In this document: positions 33,769 to 41,432 of the stretch, one piece after another
Numbering within the stretch: the stretch's first letter is position 1
How the letters are laid out: each line of letters starts with the position of its first letter
DNA from: Motilibacter aurantiacus
GTDB lineage: Bacteria; Actinomycetota; Actinomycetes; Motilibacterales; Motilibacteraceae
NCBI RefSeq assembly: GCF_011250645.1
Contig: NZ_JAANNO010000005.1
Span: forward strand, 26,846-90,845
Direction: 5' to 3'
Length of the DNA stretch: 64,000 nucleotides
The notes under the pieces: generated by a model
Told to the model about the DNA's origin: nothing
The model's input: the letters and a program-made list of their open reading frames with translations, nothing else
The model's database searches: none
Position numbers and translations under genes: made by a program

Positions 33769-34535
33769 TGCGTACCGAGGACGACTTGCGGATGGAGCTG
33801 TCATCCCTGCCCCCCGCCTTCGACCTGGGGACATCGGCGGACGAGCTGCTCGCGCGCGGCCGCCGTCGCCGCCGGGCGGGCCGCACGGCTCTGACGGCGG
33901 GAGCCGTCGCCCTTGCCGCGGTCGCCGGGCTGGGCGTCGTGCGCGCCGGCTCGCTCGGCACCACTGAGCAGGAGCCCATGCCGGGCGCCGGCGGGCCCGC
34001 CGCTCCCGGCCTCGCCGCCACCGCGGCGCCGGACGTCACTGCGGACGGCACTGCGGACGTCCGGGGGCGCCAGGCGATCGGCGCCGTCGTCCGCACCGGT
34101 GAGCCGCTGCTGACCGGGGAACGCGTCCTGTGGGTCGCCCCGGTCGACGAGCCGGCCCTGCCCGACGTCGAGTTCGGCGTCGTCGAGGGCGTGCTGGACA
34201 CGGCCACCGGCAGGATCAGCCAGGCGACCCTGGCCAACGAGGTGCAGGGCAGCTCCGACAGCCCCGGCTTCCACGCCACCCAGCTGGTCCAGGACGGCAC
34301 CGCTGCGTGGCGGCTGTTCGGCTACTTCGTCGGGGACGCCGCCCGGGTCTCGGTCGTGGTCGACGGCAGGCGTGTGGAGGCCGGCACCTCGCGCTGGAGC
34401 GAGGACTCCGGAGTCGTGCTCTGGTGGGCCTCCGGCGCCTCCACGAGCGATCGGCCGGTCATCGCCGGGCCCACGGCCTACTCCGCGGACGGGAAGGAGC
34501 TGCCCGCCGGGCGCAAGGGCGTGAGCGTCGGCTGA
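33768..34535 (+). CDS. Putative membrane-bound anti-sigma factor
   Basis: A 255-aa protein with a roughly 45-residue cytoplasmic N-terminus (LRMELSSLPPAFDLGTSADELL), a basic stretch (RGRRRRRAGRT), one transmembrane helix (ALTAGAVALAAVAGLGVV, about 45-62) and an extracytoplasmic beta-rich part. There is no HxxxCxxC zinc motif, so it is not a ZAS anti-sigma. The assignment rests on topology and on translational coupling to the SigE-type sigma gene. The C-terminal part would be the sensor. Confidence 0.65.
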   Translation: MRTEDDLRMELSSLPPAFDLGTSADELLARGRRRRRAGRTALTAGAVALAAVAGLGVVRAGSLGTTEQEPMPGAGGPAAPGLAATAAPDVTADGTADVRGRQAIGAVVRTGEPLLTGERVLWVAPVDEPALPDVEFGVVEGVLDTATGRISQATLANEVQGSSDSPGFHATQLVQDGTAAWRLFGYFVGDAARVSVVVDGRRVEAGTSRWSEDSGVVLWWASGASTSDRPVIAGPTAYSADGKELPAGRKGVSVG

Positions 34536-34679
34536 ACGAGGCCGGCCTGGTCGCCGGCCCCACGGCCGGGTGCCGCGTCGCCGACTGTTCACCCTGGCGA
34601 GGGCGGCGACGCGGGAGCCGCGTCGAGCGGCGGGGCATAGGGTTGACGGTCGGCCCGCACTGCAGGAGGGACTCCGCCG

Positions 34680-35765
34680 ATGCCCTTGCTCCCCGGCCCG
34701 CCGCGGATCGTCCGCTCGCACTGGCGCGACCGCGTCGGCTCCGGCGACAGCGCGAGCGGGCAGCCCGTGGAGCGCGACGCCGTCGTCGACTGCGGTGTCT
34801 ACGTCGACGGGGAGCGCGAGGGCGGCACCGAGAGCTACCGCGGCGCCCTGGCTCACGCCCGCGAGCGGGGCGGGTTCGTCTGGATCGGCCTGCACGAGCC
34901 GACGGAGGCCCAGCTGGCCGACATCGCCGAGGAGTTCGGGCTCCACCCGCTGGCGGTGGAGGACGCCGTCGTGGCGCACCAGCGGCCCAAGCTCGAGCGG
35001 TACGAGGGCATGCTCTTCGCGGTCTTCAAGACCGTCCGTTACGTCCCGCACGAGGCGGTGACGGAGACGAGCCAGATCGTCGAGAGCGGCGAGGTGATGA
35101 CCTTCATCGGCGACAGCTTCGTCGTCACCGTGCGGCACGGCGAGCACGGCGAGCTCGGGGAGATCCGGCGACGGCTGGAGAACGACGAGGAGCTGGTACG
35201 CCTGGGCCCGATGGCGGTCCTCTACGCCGTGGCGGACCGCATCGTCGACGACTACGTGACGGTGACCGAGGCCCTGCAGGACGACGTCGACGAGATCGAG
35301 CAGTCGGTGCTGTCGCCGGCGCGCACCCGGGAGATCGAGCGGATCTACCAGCTCAAGCGCGAGGTCCTCGAGCTCAAGCACGCCGTCGCCCCGCTGGAGC
35401 TGCCGCTGCGCATCCTGGTCTCGCAGTTCCCCAAGGGCAAGGGCAGCCTGAAGGCCTACTTCCGCGACGTGGAGGACCACCTGACCCGCGTCCGCGAGCA
35501 GGTGACCGGCTACGACGAGCTGCTGACGTCGATCCTCCAGGTGGCCTTCGCCCAGGTCCAGATCAACGAGAACGAGGACATGCGCAAGATCTCGGCCTGG
35601 GTCGCCATCGCGGCGGTGCCCACGATGGTCGCAGGGATCTACGGCATGAACTTCGACCACATGCCCGAGCTGCGGTGGAAGTACGGCTACCCCATGGTGC
35701 TGTTCGGCATGGCCTTCGTGTGCGGGATGCTCTACCGCGGGTTCAAGCGGAACCGCTGGCTCTGA
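34680..35765 (+). CDS. corA: CorA family magnesium/cobalt transporter
   Basis: A 361-aa CorA channel. The cytoplasmic N-domain (GGFVWIGLHEPTEAQL, PLAVEDAVVAHQRPKLERY) and the long helices leading to the pore are followed by two C-terminal transmembrane helices. The signature YGMNF sits at the end of the first helix, then the periplasmic loop DHMPELRWKYGYP. The family forms pentameric Mg2+ channels gated by cytoplasmic Mg2+. The ribosome binding site is GCAGGAGG. The 3' end overlaps the convergent metallo-beta-lactamase gene by 23 nt. Confidence 0.93.
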   Translation: MPLLPGPPRIVRSHWRDRVGSGDSASGQPVERDAVVDCGVYVDGEREGGTESYRGALAHARERGGFVWIGLHEPTEAQLADIAEEFGLHPLAVEDAVVAHQRPKLERYEGMLFAVFKTVRYVPHEAVTETSQIVESGEVMTFIGDSFVVTVRHGEHGELGEIRRRLENDEELVRLGPMAVLYAVADRIVDDYVTVTEALQDDVDEIEQSVLSPARTREIERIYQLKREVLELKHAVAPLELPLRILVSQFPKGKGSLKAYFRDVEDHLTRVREQVTGYDELLTSILQVAFAQVQINENEDMRKISAWVAIAAVPTMVAGIYGMNFDHMPELRWKYGYPMVLFGMAFVCGMLYRGFKRNRWL

Positions 35766-36576
35766 GCTGGGCGTAGCCATCGCGCACGGCCGGGCCGACG
35801 GCCTCGTCGGGAAACGGCCACCGGCCCGACCCGGCGGCCAGCGCGTCCTGCTCCGCCACCCCGGCGGCGTGCAGCTCGCGGATCAGCGCCGCCGCTTCCG
35901 CCAGCTGCTCGCGCTGGGCCCGGGCGTACGCCGCGTCCACGACCGCTCCGTGCCCGGGGACGATCACCGCGCCGTCGCCGAGCAACTCGCCCAGCCGGTC
36001 CAGGGTGCCCGGCCAGTCGAGCGGGAAGCTGCCCGAGCCGTACATCGGCGGGCCGGACTCCTCGACGAGGTCGCCGACCAGCCAGGCACCGGCGTCGGGC
36101 AGGTGCACCACGAGGTCGTTGTCGGTGTGGCCGCGGCCGAGGTGGAGCAGCTGCACCTCCCGCCCGCCGACCTCCAGCACCCGTCGCTCCCCCACCAGCT
36201 CCGTCGGCGGGGTGATCACGACCTCCGCCCACTCCTCACGCGGCTGCCTGGCGCCCGCCGTCCACGCGGCGAGCATCGGCACCTCGTACGCCGCGAGGTG
36301 CGCAGGGACGCGCTCGTGGCCGAGGACCGTGGCGGGCGGGGAGAAGCGGGCGTTGCCGAACGTGTGGTCGTAGTGGGCGTGCGTGTTGACGACCCAGCGC
36401 ACCGGGGCGTCGCTCAGCTGCCGCAGGTCCCGCAGGAGCTCGTCGGCCTCCCGGTGGGACGCACGGGTGTCGACGACCAGCAGTCCCTCCGGGGCGCGCA
36501 CGACGCACACGCTGACGTCGAGCGGGTCGTAGCGACGCCGGAAGAGCTCTTCAGCGATCTGCTCCCACCCGGGCAC
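35743..36576 (-). CDS. MBL-fold metallo-hydrolase
   Basis: A 277-aa metallo-beta-lactamase fold protein with NTHAHYDHTFG (HxHxDH motif), LGRGHTDND (His ligand), VGDLVEE (bridging Asp) and IVPGHG (last His), so the dinuclear zinc site is complete. No signal peptide, so it is unlikely to be a secreted beta-lactamase; a thioesterase, lactonase or quorum-quenching-like hydrolase is more likely. It starts at GTG. It lies 8 nt downstream of the general stress protein gene and is likely cotranscribed. Confidence 0.88.
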   Translation of the reverse strand: MPGWEQIAEELFRRRYDPLDVSVCVVRAPEGLLVVDTRASHREADELLRDLRQLSDAPVRWVVNTHAHYDHTFGNARFSPPATVLGHERVPAHLAAYEVPMLAAWTAGARQPREEWAEVVITPPTELVGERRVLEVGGREVQLLHLGRGHTDNDLVVHLPDAGAWLVGDLVEESGPPMYGSGSFPLDWPGTLDRLGELLGDGAVIVPGHGAVVDAAYARAQREQLAEAAALIRELHAAGVAEQDALAAGSGRWPFPDEAVGPAVRDGYAQLRASGSA

Positions 36577-36584
36577 GCCCGCCC

Positions 36585-37061
36585 TCAGCCGCGCAACGAG
36601 AGCCTGGCGAGGAGCTCGCGAGCCTGCTCTGCAGTTCGCGAATCGCAGAGCACGTCATAGCGGCGGGCGACGATCTGGCTGAGCGAGGTGAAGTCGCGGC
36701 GGCCGCCGGTCGCGGCGTAGCCGACGAGGCCGAACACCGCTCCGAACAGGGCGCCCCAGACCGCCCCCAGCAGGATGACGGCGAAGCCGTTGGTGTCGGC
36801 GTCGGCGAAGAGCGTGAGCAGCAGGCCGACCAGGAAGCCGAACCAGATGCCACTGGCGGCGCCCGCAGCCGCCGCCCGGCCGTACGTCAGCCGCCCGGTC
36901 ACGCGCTCCACCATCTGCAGGTCGCTGCCGACGATGGTGACCCCTTCGACGGGAAACTTCTCGTCGGAGAGGAAGTCGACGGCGCGCTGGGCCTCGGCAT
37001 AGGTCCCGTAGCTGCCGACGGGCAGCCCGGTCGGCGGAAGGGGAAGGGTCGGCTGGCTCAT
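36585..37061 (-). CDS. General stress protein (GSP17M-like) with a glycine-zipper membrane region
   Basis: A 158-aa protein. The N-terminal domain (GSYGTYAEAQRAVDFLSDEKFPVEGVTIVGSDL) matches the general stress protein 17M domain. The centre has two hydrophobic Gly/Ala-rich segments (AAAGAASGIWFGFLVGLLLTL, ILLGAVWGALFGAVFGLVGY), and the C-terminus is helical (CDSRTAEQARELLARL). Probably an inner-membrane stress protein. CAGGAGG precedes the ATG. A GGGTAG element lies 50 nt upstream on its strand, divergent from the acidic-protein gene at 37174. Confidence 0.85.
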   Translation of the reverse strand: MSQPTLPLPPTGLPVGSYGTYAEAQRAVDFLSDEKFPVEGVTIVGSDLQMVERVTGRLTYGRAAAAGAASGIWFGFLVGLLLTLFADADTNGFAVILLGAVWGALFGAVFGLVGYAATGGRRDFTSLSQIVARRYDVLCDSRTAEQARELLARLSLRG

Positions 37062-37111
37062 CGGGCCTCCTGGCTCGTGGGTCTTCCTCCCTCTTTCCCC
37101 GTGCGGCCGCG

Positions 37112-37117
37112 CTACCC
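37112..37117 (-). promoter_or_regulatory. GGGTAG element upstream of the general stress protein gene
   Basis: The minus strand reads AGGGGTAGCG. The hexamer ends 50 nt before the ATG at 37061, a usual distance for a leadered promoter. It faces away from the similar element at 37148-37164. Confidence 0.45.
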
Positions 37118-37147
37118 CTGTGACGCCCGTCGCCGCTCCGCGTCCCT

Positions 37148-37164
37148 GCGCCCGGAGTGGGTAG
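37148..37164 (+). promoter_or_regulatory. Extended GTGGGTAG promoter element
   Basis: GCGCCCGGAGTGGGTAG ends 9 nt before the ATG at 37174 and is nearly the same as 9753-9770. Confidence 0.5.
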
Positions 37165-37173
37165 TGACCGGCC

Positions 37174-37365
37174 ATGACGACGACACCGTTCGAGCCCATG
37201 GGCAACCGTGACCAGGAGATCGCCGCAGCTGACGCCGGTGTGGGGGCGCCGGACGTCGCCCCCGGCTTCGGGATCGGCAACGAGGAGCCGGACAAGGAGT
37301 CGGGTCAGGTGCCCGACGAGGACGTGCTGCCGGAGGGCGGGGCGGGGTCCGAGCCGACGGACTGA
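37174..37365 (+). CDS. Small acidic protein, unknown function
   Basis: A 63-aa protein beginning MTTTPFEPMG, rich in Asp, Glu, Gly and Pro (for example NEEPDKESGQVPDEDVLPEG). It has no Cys and no hydrophobic segment and is probably disordered. Same length and opening as the 9781 protein. A GTGGGTAG element lies directly upstream, without a separate ribosome binding site. It is divergent from the general stress protein gene, which carries its own GGGTAG element, so a stress-linked role is plausible but unproven. Confidence 0.65.
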   Translation: MTTTPFEPMGNRDQEIAAADAGVGAPDVAPGFGIGNEEPDKESGQVPDEDVLPEGGAGSEPTD

Positions 37366-37380
37366 CGCCGGACGAGCGTC

Positions 37381-37407
37381 GGGGAGGCCGGCTCTCACGG
37401 CCTCCCC
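37381..37407. terminator. Bidirectional terminator hairpin
   Basis: GGGGAGGCC and GGCCTCCCC (9 bp, perfect, 9-nt loop) lie between the convergent acidic-protein and SDR genes. Confidence 0.7.
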
Positions 37408-37414
37408 GTCGTCG

Positions 37415-38374
37415 TCAGCCCAGCTTCTGCAGGGAGAGTGCCCACAGCCGGCCGGCCGCCTCGGGGTCCAGGGCGTACGCGGCCACGCCGGCCCGGCTGC
37501 CCGGGACGTTCGGCGGCGCCTCGTTGCAGTCCTCGAAGTAGCGGCCCGTCGCTCCGGACACGAGCGGTGAGGCGGCCAGCAGCACGGAGGTCGCCGCCCC
37601 CTGCTCGACCGTCTTCCAGCTCGGCGCCGCCTGGGCACTGTCGCCCATCGCGGCGCGGATGCGCGCCAGCTCCTCGTCGCTGACGTAGCGCTGCAGGTTG
37701 GTGCGGATGCCACCCGGGTGCAGGGCGTTGACGGTGATCCCGTCGTCCGCCCAGCGCTGCGCGGCCTCGACCGCGAAGAGGATGTTGGCCGTCTTCGACT
37801 GCCCGTAGGCCAGCCACGGGTCGTACGCCCGGGCGCGGAAGTCGATGTCCTCGAACACCACCGGCGAGCGCAGGTGGGCGCTCGAGCTCACCGCCACGAC
37901 GCGGGCGCCGCCCGCCACGGCCAGGGCCCGGTGCAGCCCGGTGGCCAGCGCGACGTGGCCCAGGTGGTTGGTCGCGAACTGCAGCTCCCAGCCCTCGGGC
38001 GAGCGCAGCTCCGGCGACTCCATCATCCCGGCGTTGTTGACGAGGACGTGCAGCGGCCCGTCCCAGGACGCGACGAAGGACGCGACGGACGCCCGGTCGG
38101 CCAGGTCCAGGTGGGCGGCCTGCACGTCGGCGTTGCCCGTGGCAGCGGCGATCCCGGCGGCCGTGCGCGCGCCGGCGTCGACGTCGCGGACCGCGAGCGT
38201 GACGGCCGCGCCCGCGCCGGCCAGCGCGCGGGCGGTCTCGACGCCGATGCCCGACGCGCCTCCCGTGACGACGGCGCGCCGGCCGGACAGGTCGACCCCC
38301 GCGAGCACGTCCGCGGCGGTGCTGGTGGCGTCGTAGGGGGTCGTGACCCGCCGTGCGGTGGCAGAGGTGTTCAT
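37415..38374 (-). CDS. Short-chain dehydrogenase/reductase
   Basis: A 319-aa classical/extended SDR similar to retinol dehydrogenase/WW-domain oxidoreductase-like proteins. It shows VVTGGASGIGVE (NAD(P) loop), LDLADRASV, LVNNAGMM, VAVSSSAH (catalytic Ser) and YGQSKTAN (YxxxK). The C-terminal NVPGSRAGVAAYALDPEAAGRLW is usual for this subgroup. It probably reduces or oxidises an aldehyde or ketone. GGGGAG precedes the ATG. It is divergent from a TetR gene, with twin palindromic operators between, so it is probably the target of that repressor. Confidence 0.9.
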   Translation of the reverse strand: MNTSATARRVTTPYDATSTAADVLAGVDLSGRRAVVTGGASGIGVETARALAGAGAAVTLAVRDVDAGARTAAGIAAATGNADVQAAHLDLADRASVASFVASWDGPLHVLVNNAGMMESPELRSPEGWELQFATNHLGHVALATGLHRALAVAGGARVVAVSSSAHLRSPVVFEDIDFRARAYDPWLAYGQSKTANILFAVEAAQRWADDGITVNALHPGGIRTNLQRYVSDEELARIRAAMGDSAQAAPSWKTVEQGAATSVLLAASPLVSGATGRYFEDCNEAPPNVPGSRAGVAAYALDPEAAGRLWALSLQKLG

Positions 38375-38426
38375 GGGGACTCCCCGGTGCTGGGCAGTCG
38401 CCGGCGTTGCGACGGCTACGATCGAT

Positions 38427-38441
38427 ACGGAGGAACCTCCG
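38427..38441. promoter_or_regulatory. TetR operator, copy 1
   Basis: ACGGAGGAACCTCCG contains the palindrome CGGAGG-AA-CCTCCG. It repeats exactly at 38458, 31 bp further, about three helical turns. Confidence 0.75.
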
Positions 38442-38457
38442 CTAGCACCCCCGATAA

Positions 38458-38472
38458 ACGGAGGAACCTCCG
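38458..38472. promoter_or_regulatory. TetR operator, copy 2
   Basis: Exact second copy of the 15-bp site at 38427, lying 25 nt before the TetR ATG. Binding here would autoregulate tetR, while copy 1 lies nearer the SDR start. Confidence 0.75.
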
Positions 38473-38497
38473 GTTGTCCGAGGGAGGACCAGGAGCG

Positions 38498-39070
38498 ATG
38501 CCCGAGAACGCACGGCGACCGCTGCGGGCCGACGCGCAGCGCAACCGCGACAAGCTGCTGACGGCCGCGCTCTCGGCGTTCGCCGGCCCGGCGGGCGCCG
38601 ACGCGTCGCTCGAGTCCGTGGCCAAGCAGGCCGGGGTCGGGATCGGCACCCTCTACCGCCACTTCCCGACCCGGGAGGCCCTGGTCGAGGCGGTCTACCG
38701 CACCGAGGTGGAACGGCTGTGCGACGCGGCGCCCGAGCTGCTCGCGGCGCACGCGCCCGACGCGGCGCTGCGCCGATGGATGGACGGCTTCGTCGACTAC
38801 ATGACGACCAAGCGCGGCATGGCGGAGGCGCTGCGGGCGGTCATCGCCTCGGGCGGGGACCCCTTCGCCGAGACGCGCGGCCGGCTGCTCGACGCGCTGC
38901 GCTCGCTGCTCGACGCCGCGGCCGGCGTGCAGGCGATCCGCGACGACGTCGACGTGCAGGACGTGCTGCGCGGGCTGAGCGGGGTCTCCCTCGCCGCGCC
39001 GGACGACCGTGAGCAGGCCGGGCGGCTGCTCGACCTGCTCATGGACGGGCTCCGCTACCGCCGCGCCTGA
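38498..39070 (+). CDS. TetR/AcrR family transcriptional regulator
   Basis: A 190-aa repressor. The N-terminal helix-turn-helix (LLTAALSAFAG, then SLESVAKQAGVGIGTLYRHFPTREALVEAVY, about 18-65) is classical TetR, and the C-terminal ligand domain is helical. AGGAG lies 2 nt before the ATG, rather close; GAGGACC adds to it. Twin operators separate it from the divergent SDR gene. The ligand is likely a substrate or product of that enzyme. Confidence 0.9.
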   Translation: MPENARRPLRADAQRNRDKLLTAALSAFAGPAGADASLESVAKQAGVGIGTLYRHFPTREALVEAVYRTEVERLCDAAPELLAAHAPDAALRRWMDGFVDYMTTKRGMAEALRAVIASGGDPFAETRGRLLDALRSLLDAAAGVQAIRDDVDVQDVLRGLSGVSLAAPDDREQAGRLLDLLMDGLRYRRA

Positions 39071-39076
39071 CGGTGC

Positions 39077-40114
39077 TCAGACCGCGCGGCGGTACGCCGG
39101 CGACCAGCCGAGCGCCGGGGCGATCTCCCGGGCGACCGTGTCGAGCAGCCGGGCGTTGTAGTCGACGCCGAGCATGTTCGGCACCGTGAGGATCAGCGTG
39201 TCCGCCTCCCGGACCGCCATGTCCTTGGCGAGCTCCTCGGCCAGCCGGTCCGGCTCCCCCACGTAGTTCTTGCCGAAGCGCGAGCGCGCGCCCTCGAGGT
39301 AGCCGACCTGGTCCTCCCCCGGGTCCCCGGCGAAGTAGTGCCGGTCCTCGTCGGTGGTGATGGGGAGCACGCTGCGGCTGACCGACACCCGGGGCGTACG
39401 TCCCCAGCCGGCCTCCGCCCAGGCCCGCCGGAACAGCGCGATCTGCTCGGCCTGCAGCTCGTCGAACGGCACCCCGGTGTCCTCGCTGAGCAGGGTGGAG
39501 CTCATGAGGTTCATGCCCCGCTGCGCCGTCCACACGGCGGTCGCACGGGTGCCTGAGCCCCACCAGATGCGGTCGCGCAGCCCGTCCGACTGCGGCTGCA
39601 GCGGCAGCCGTCCCGTCACGCCGCGCGTCATCCGGGGGTCGGCCTCGACGAGGGCAGCGCCCTCGACGGCCCGCAGGAAGGCGGTGACCTTCTCCCGCGC
39701 CAGGTCGCCGTCGCTCATGCCCTCGGGCGGGACGTACCCGAACGCCTCCGACCCGCGCAGCGCGGTCTCGGGCGACCCACGGCTCACGCCCAACTGCAGC
39801 CGGCCGTCGCTGAGCAGGTCGGTCGCCGCGGCCTCCTCGGCCATGTAGAGCGGGTTCTCGTAGCGCATGTCGACCACGCCGGTGCCCAGCTCGATGCGGT
39901 CGGTGCGGGCCGCGATGGCCGACAGCAGCGGGAACGGCGAGGCCAGCTGCCGGGCGAAGTGGTGCACCCGGACGTACGCCCCGTCCAGGCCGATCTGCTC
40001 GGCCGCCACGGCCAGCTCGACGGTCTGCACCAATGCGTCGCGCGCGGTGCGCACCTTCGACCCCGGGATCGCCTGCCAGTGGCCGAAGGTCAGGAACCCG
40101 ATCCGCTTGTCCAC
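39077..40114 (-). CDS. LLM class flavin-dependent oxidoreductase
   Basis: A 345-aa bacterial luciferase-like monooxygenase. It has IGFLTFGHW at the N-terminus, AAEQIGLDGAYVRVHHF, LGTGVVDMRYENPLYMAEE and LGVSRGSPETA, then IWWGSGTRATAV and VSRSVLPIT. The TIM-barrel family uses FMN or F420. Homologues with RVHHF/HHF motifs are mostly FMN-dependent, but the choice is not certain. It starts at GTG and converges on the TetR gene (6-nt gap). Confidence 0.85.
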   Translation of the reverse strand: MDKRIGFLTFGHWQAIPGSKVRTARDALVQTVELAVAAEQIGLDGAYVRVHHFARQLASPFPLLSAIAARTDRIELGTGVVDMRYENPLYMAEEAAATDLLSDGRLQLGVSRGSPETALRGSEAFGYVPPEGMSDGDLAREKVTAFLRAVEGAALVEADPRMTRGVTGRLPLQPQSDGLRDRIWWGSGTRATAVWTAQRGMNLMSSTLLSEDTGVPFDELQAEQIALFRRAWAEAGWGRTPRVSVSRSVLPITTDEDRHYFAGDPGEDQVGYLEGARSRFGKNYVGEPDRLAEELAKDMAVREADTLILTVPNMLGVDYNARLLDTVAREIAPALGWSPAYRRAV

Positions 40115-40262
40115 GTCACTGCCCTCTCGTCGCTCGAGCCGGTCAGCGCGTCCGGCCGCCCGGGGATTCCCCGGGCCACCCGGACGGAGTCGGCGACCGA
40201 CAGCGCCACCTTCGCGCAGCGCAGGCCGCGGCCCGACGCCGGCGGCGTCCGGCCGGGAGGCG

Positions 40263-40643
40263 TCAGAGCGGAGCGAGCCGCGCCTTGAGCAGGCAGAACT
40301 CGTTGCCCTCGGGGTCGGCGAGGACGTGCCACTGCTCCTCGCCGGTCTGGCCGATGTCGGCCCGGCGCGCCCCGAGCGCCAGCAGGCGCTCGAGCTCGGC
40401 GTCCTGGTCGCGGTCGGTCGCGTTGACGTCGATGTGGAGCCGCGACTTGCCCGGCTCCGGCTCCTCGCGGCGGCTCAGGATGATGGTCGGCCGCGGGCCG
40501 CCGAACCCCTCGCGCGGGCCGATCTCGAGGGTGCCGTCGTCCTCGCGGTCGAGCACGACGAAGCCCAGGGCCTCGCACCAGAACCGGGAGAGCGCCTCCG
40601 GGTCCCGGCAGCCGAGCACGAGCTCACTGATGCGACACGCCAT
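40263..40643 (-). CDS. VOC family protein (glyoxalase superfamily)
   Basis: A 126-aa single-unit vicinal oxygen chelate protein: ISELVLGCRDPEALSRFWCEALGF, a middle strand with LHIDVNATD, and WHVLADPEGNEFCLL near the end. His and Glu residues of the metal site are visible (HIDV, NEFC). These proteins act as dimers in dioxygenase, glyoxalase or antibiotic-binding roles; the role here is unknown. The ATG follows AGGTG weakly. Confidence 0.85.
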   Translation of the reverse strand: MACRISELVLGCRDPEALSRFWCEALGFVVLDREDDGTLEIGPREGFGGPRPTIILSRREEPEPGKSRLHIDVNATDRDQDAELERLLALGARRADIGQTGEEQWHVLADPEGNEFCLLKARLAPL

Positions 40644-40847
40644 CGCCGACACCTGCTTCCGGTGAGGACTGGGAACACCCCGGCCGCCGAGGGGCGGTGG
40701 CGGGACGGGGCGCGACCGTACCGGACATGACGGGCACCGCGACACCGACTTCCCTGTGTCGTGCGGGCGACAGACGCGTATCAGCAGGGCGGCCCATCGC
40801 TCTGTCGAGAGCCCTCGCAGGAAGCGGACCCCCCGGAAGGACCTCCC

Positions 40848-41432
40848 ATGCGCGCCCTCGACCCCGCCGGACAGGCCTGGACGGTGCGCGTCGTCTGGCG
40901 CCCGCGCTGGGCCGCGCTGTCCACGCGGCTCGGCGGCTGGCGCCGGCGCAAGCGCCGGGTCCGGCTCGACCACGCGGCCGACGGGTGGGACCTGGTCGAG
41001 GCCGGCGGCGGCGCTCGCGGGCTCCTGCCCGCCGGGCGCGGCGGGCACGGCGGGAGCGGTGGCGGGAGCCGGGGCGGCAACGGCGAGGGCGGCTGGTGGG
41101 GCGGGCTCGACGAGGGGGCCGCCGTCGTCGCCGTGATCGGCCTGCTGCTGATCGGGCTCGTCGCGAGCGCGGCGCTCTTCTGGTGGCTGCTGCTGCCGTT
41201 GGTGCTGCTGCTCGTGGACGCGGTGGTCGTGCTCGTCCTGCTGGTCGGGAGCGTCGCCGCCCGCGTGTTCCTGCGCCGGCCGTGGACCGTCGAGGCGGTC
41301 AACCGCACCGGGCGCTACCGCCGGCAGGTCGTCGGGCTGCGGGCGGCACGCCGCGCCCGGCGGACGCTCGCCGGGCAGCTGCGGTCCGGGGCCCTACGGC
41401 CGCCCGTCCCCGCCCCCGGCCCCGGGCGCTGA
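40848..41432 (+). CDS. Membrane protein of unknown function
   Basis: A 194-aa protein. The N-terminal 95 residues are basic and then very Gly-rich (GRGGHGGSGGGSRGGNGEGG). Two adjacent transmembrane helices follow (AAVVAVIGLLLIGLVASAALFW, LLLPLVLLLVDAVVVLVLLVG), and the C-terminal tail is basic and cytoplasmic (NRTGRYRRQVVGLRAARRARR). Not recognised. GGAAGG lies 7 nt before the ATG. Its last 39 nt overlap the convergent CitE-like gene. Confidence 0.7.
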   Translation: MRALDPAGQAWTVRVVWRPRWAALSTRLGGWRRRKRRVRLDHAADGWDLVEAGGGARGLLPAGRGGHGGSGGGSRGGNGEGGWWGGLDEGAAVVAVIGLLLIGLVASAALFWWLLLPLVLLLVDAVVVLVLLVGSVAARVFLRRPWTVEAVNRTGRYRRQVVGLRAARRARRTLAGQLRSGALRPPVPAPGPGR

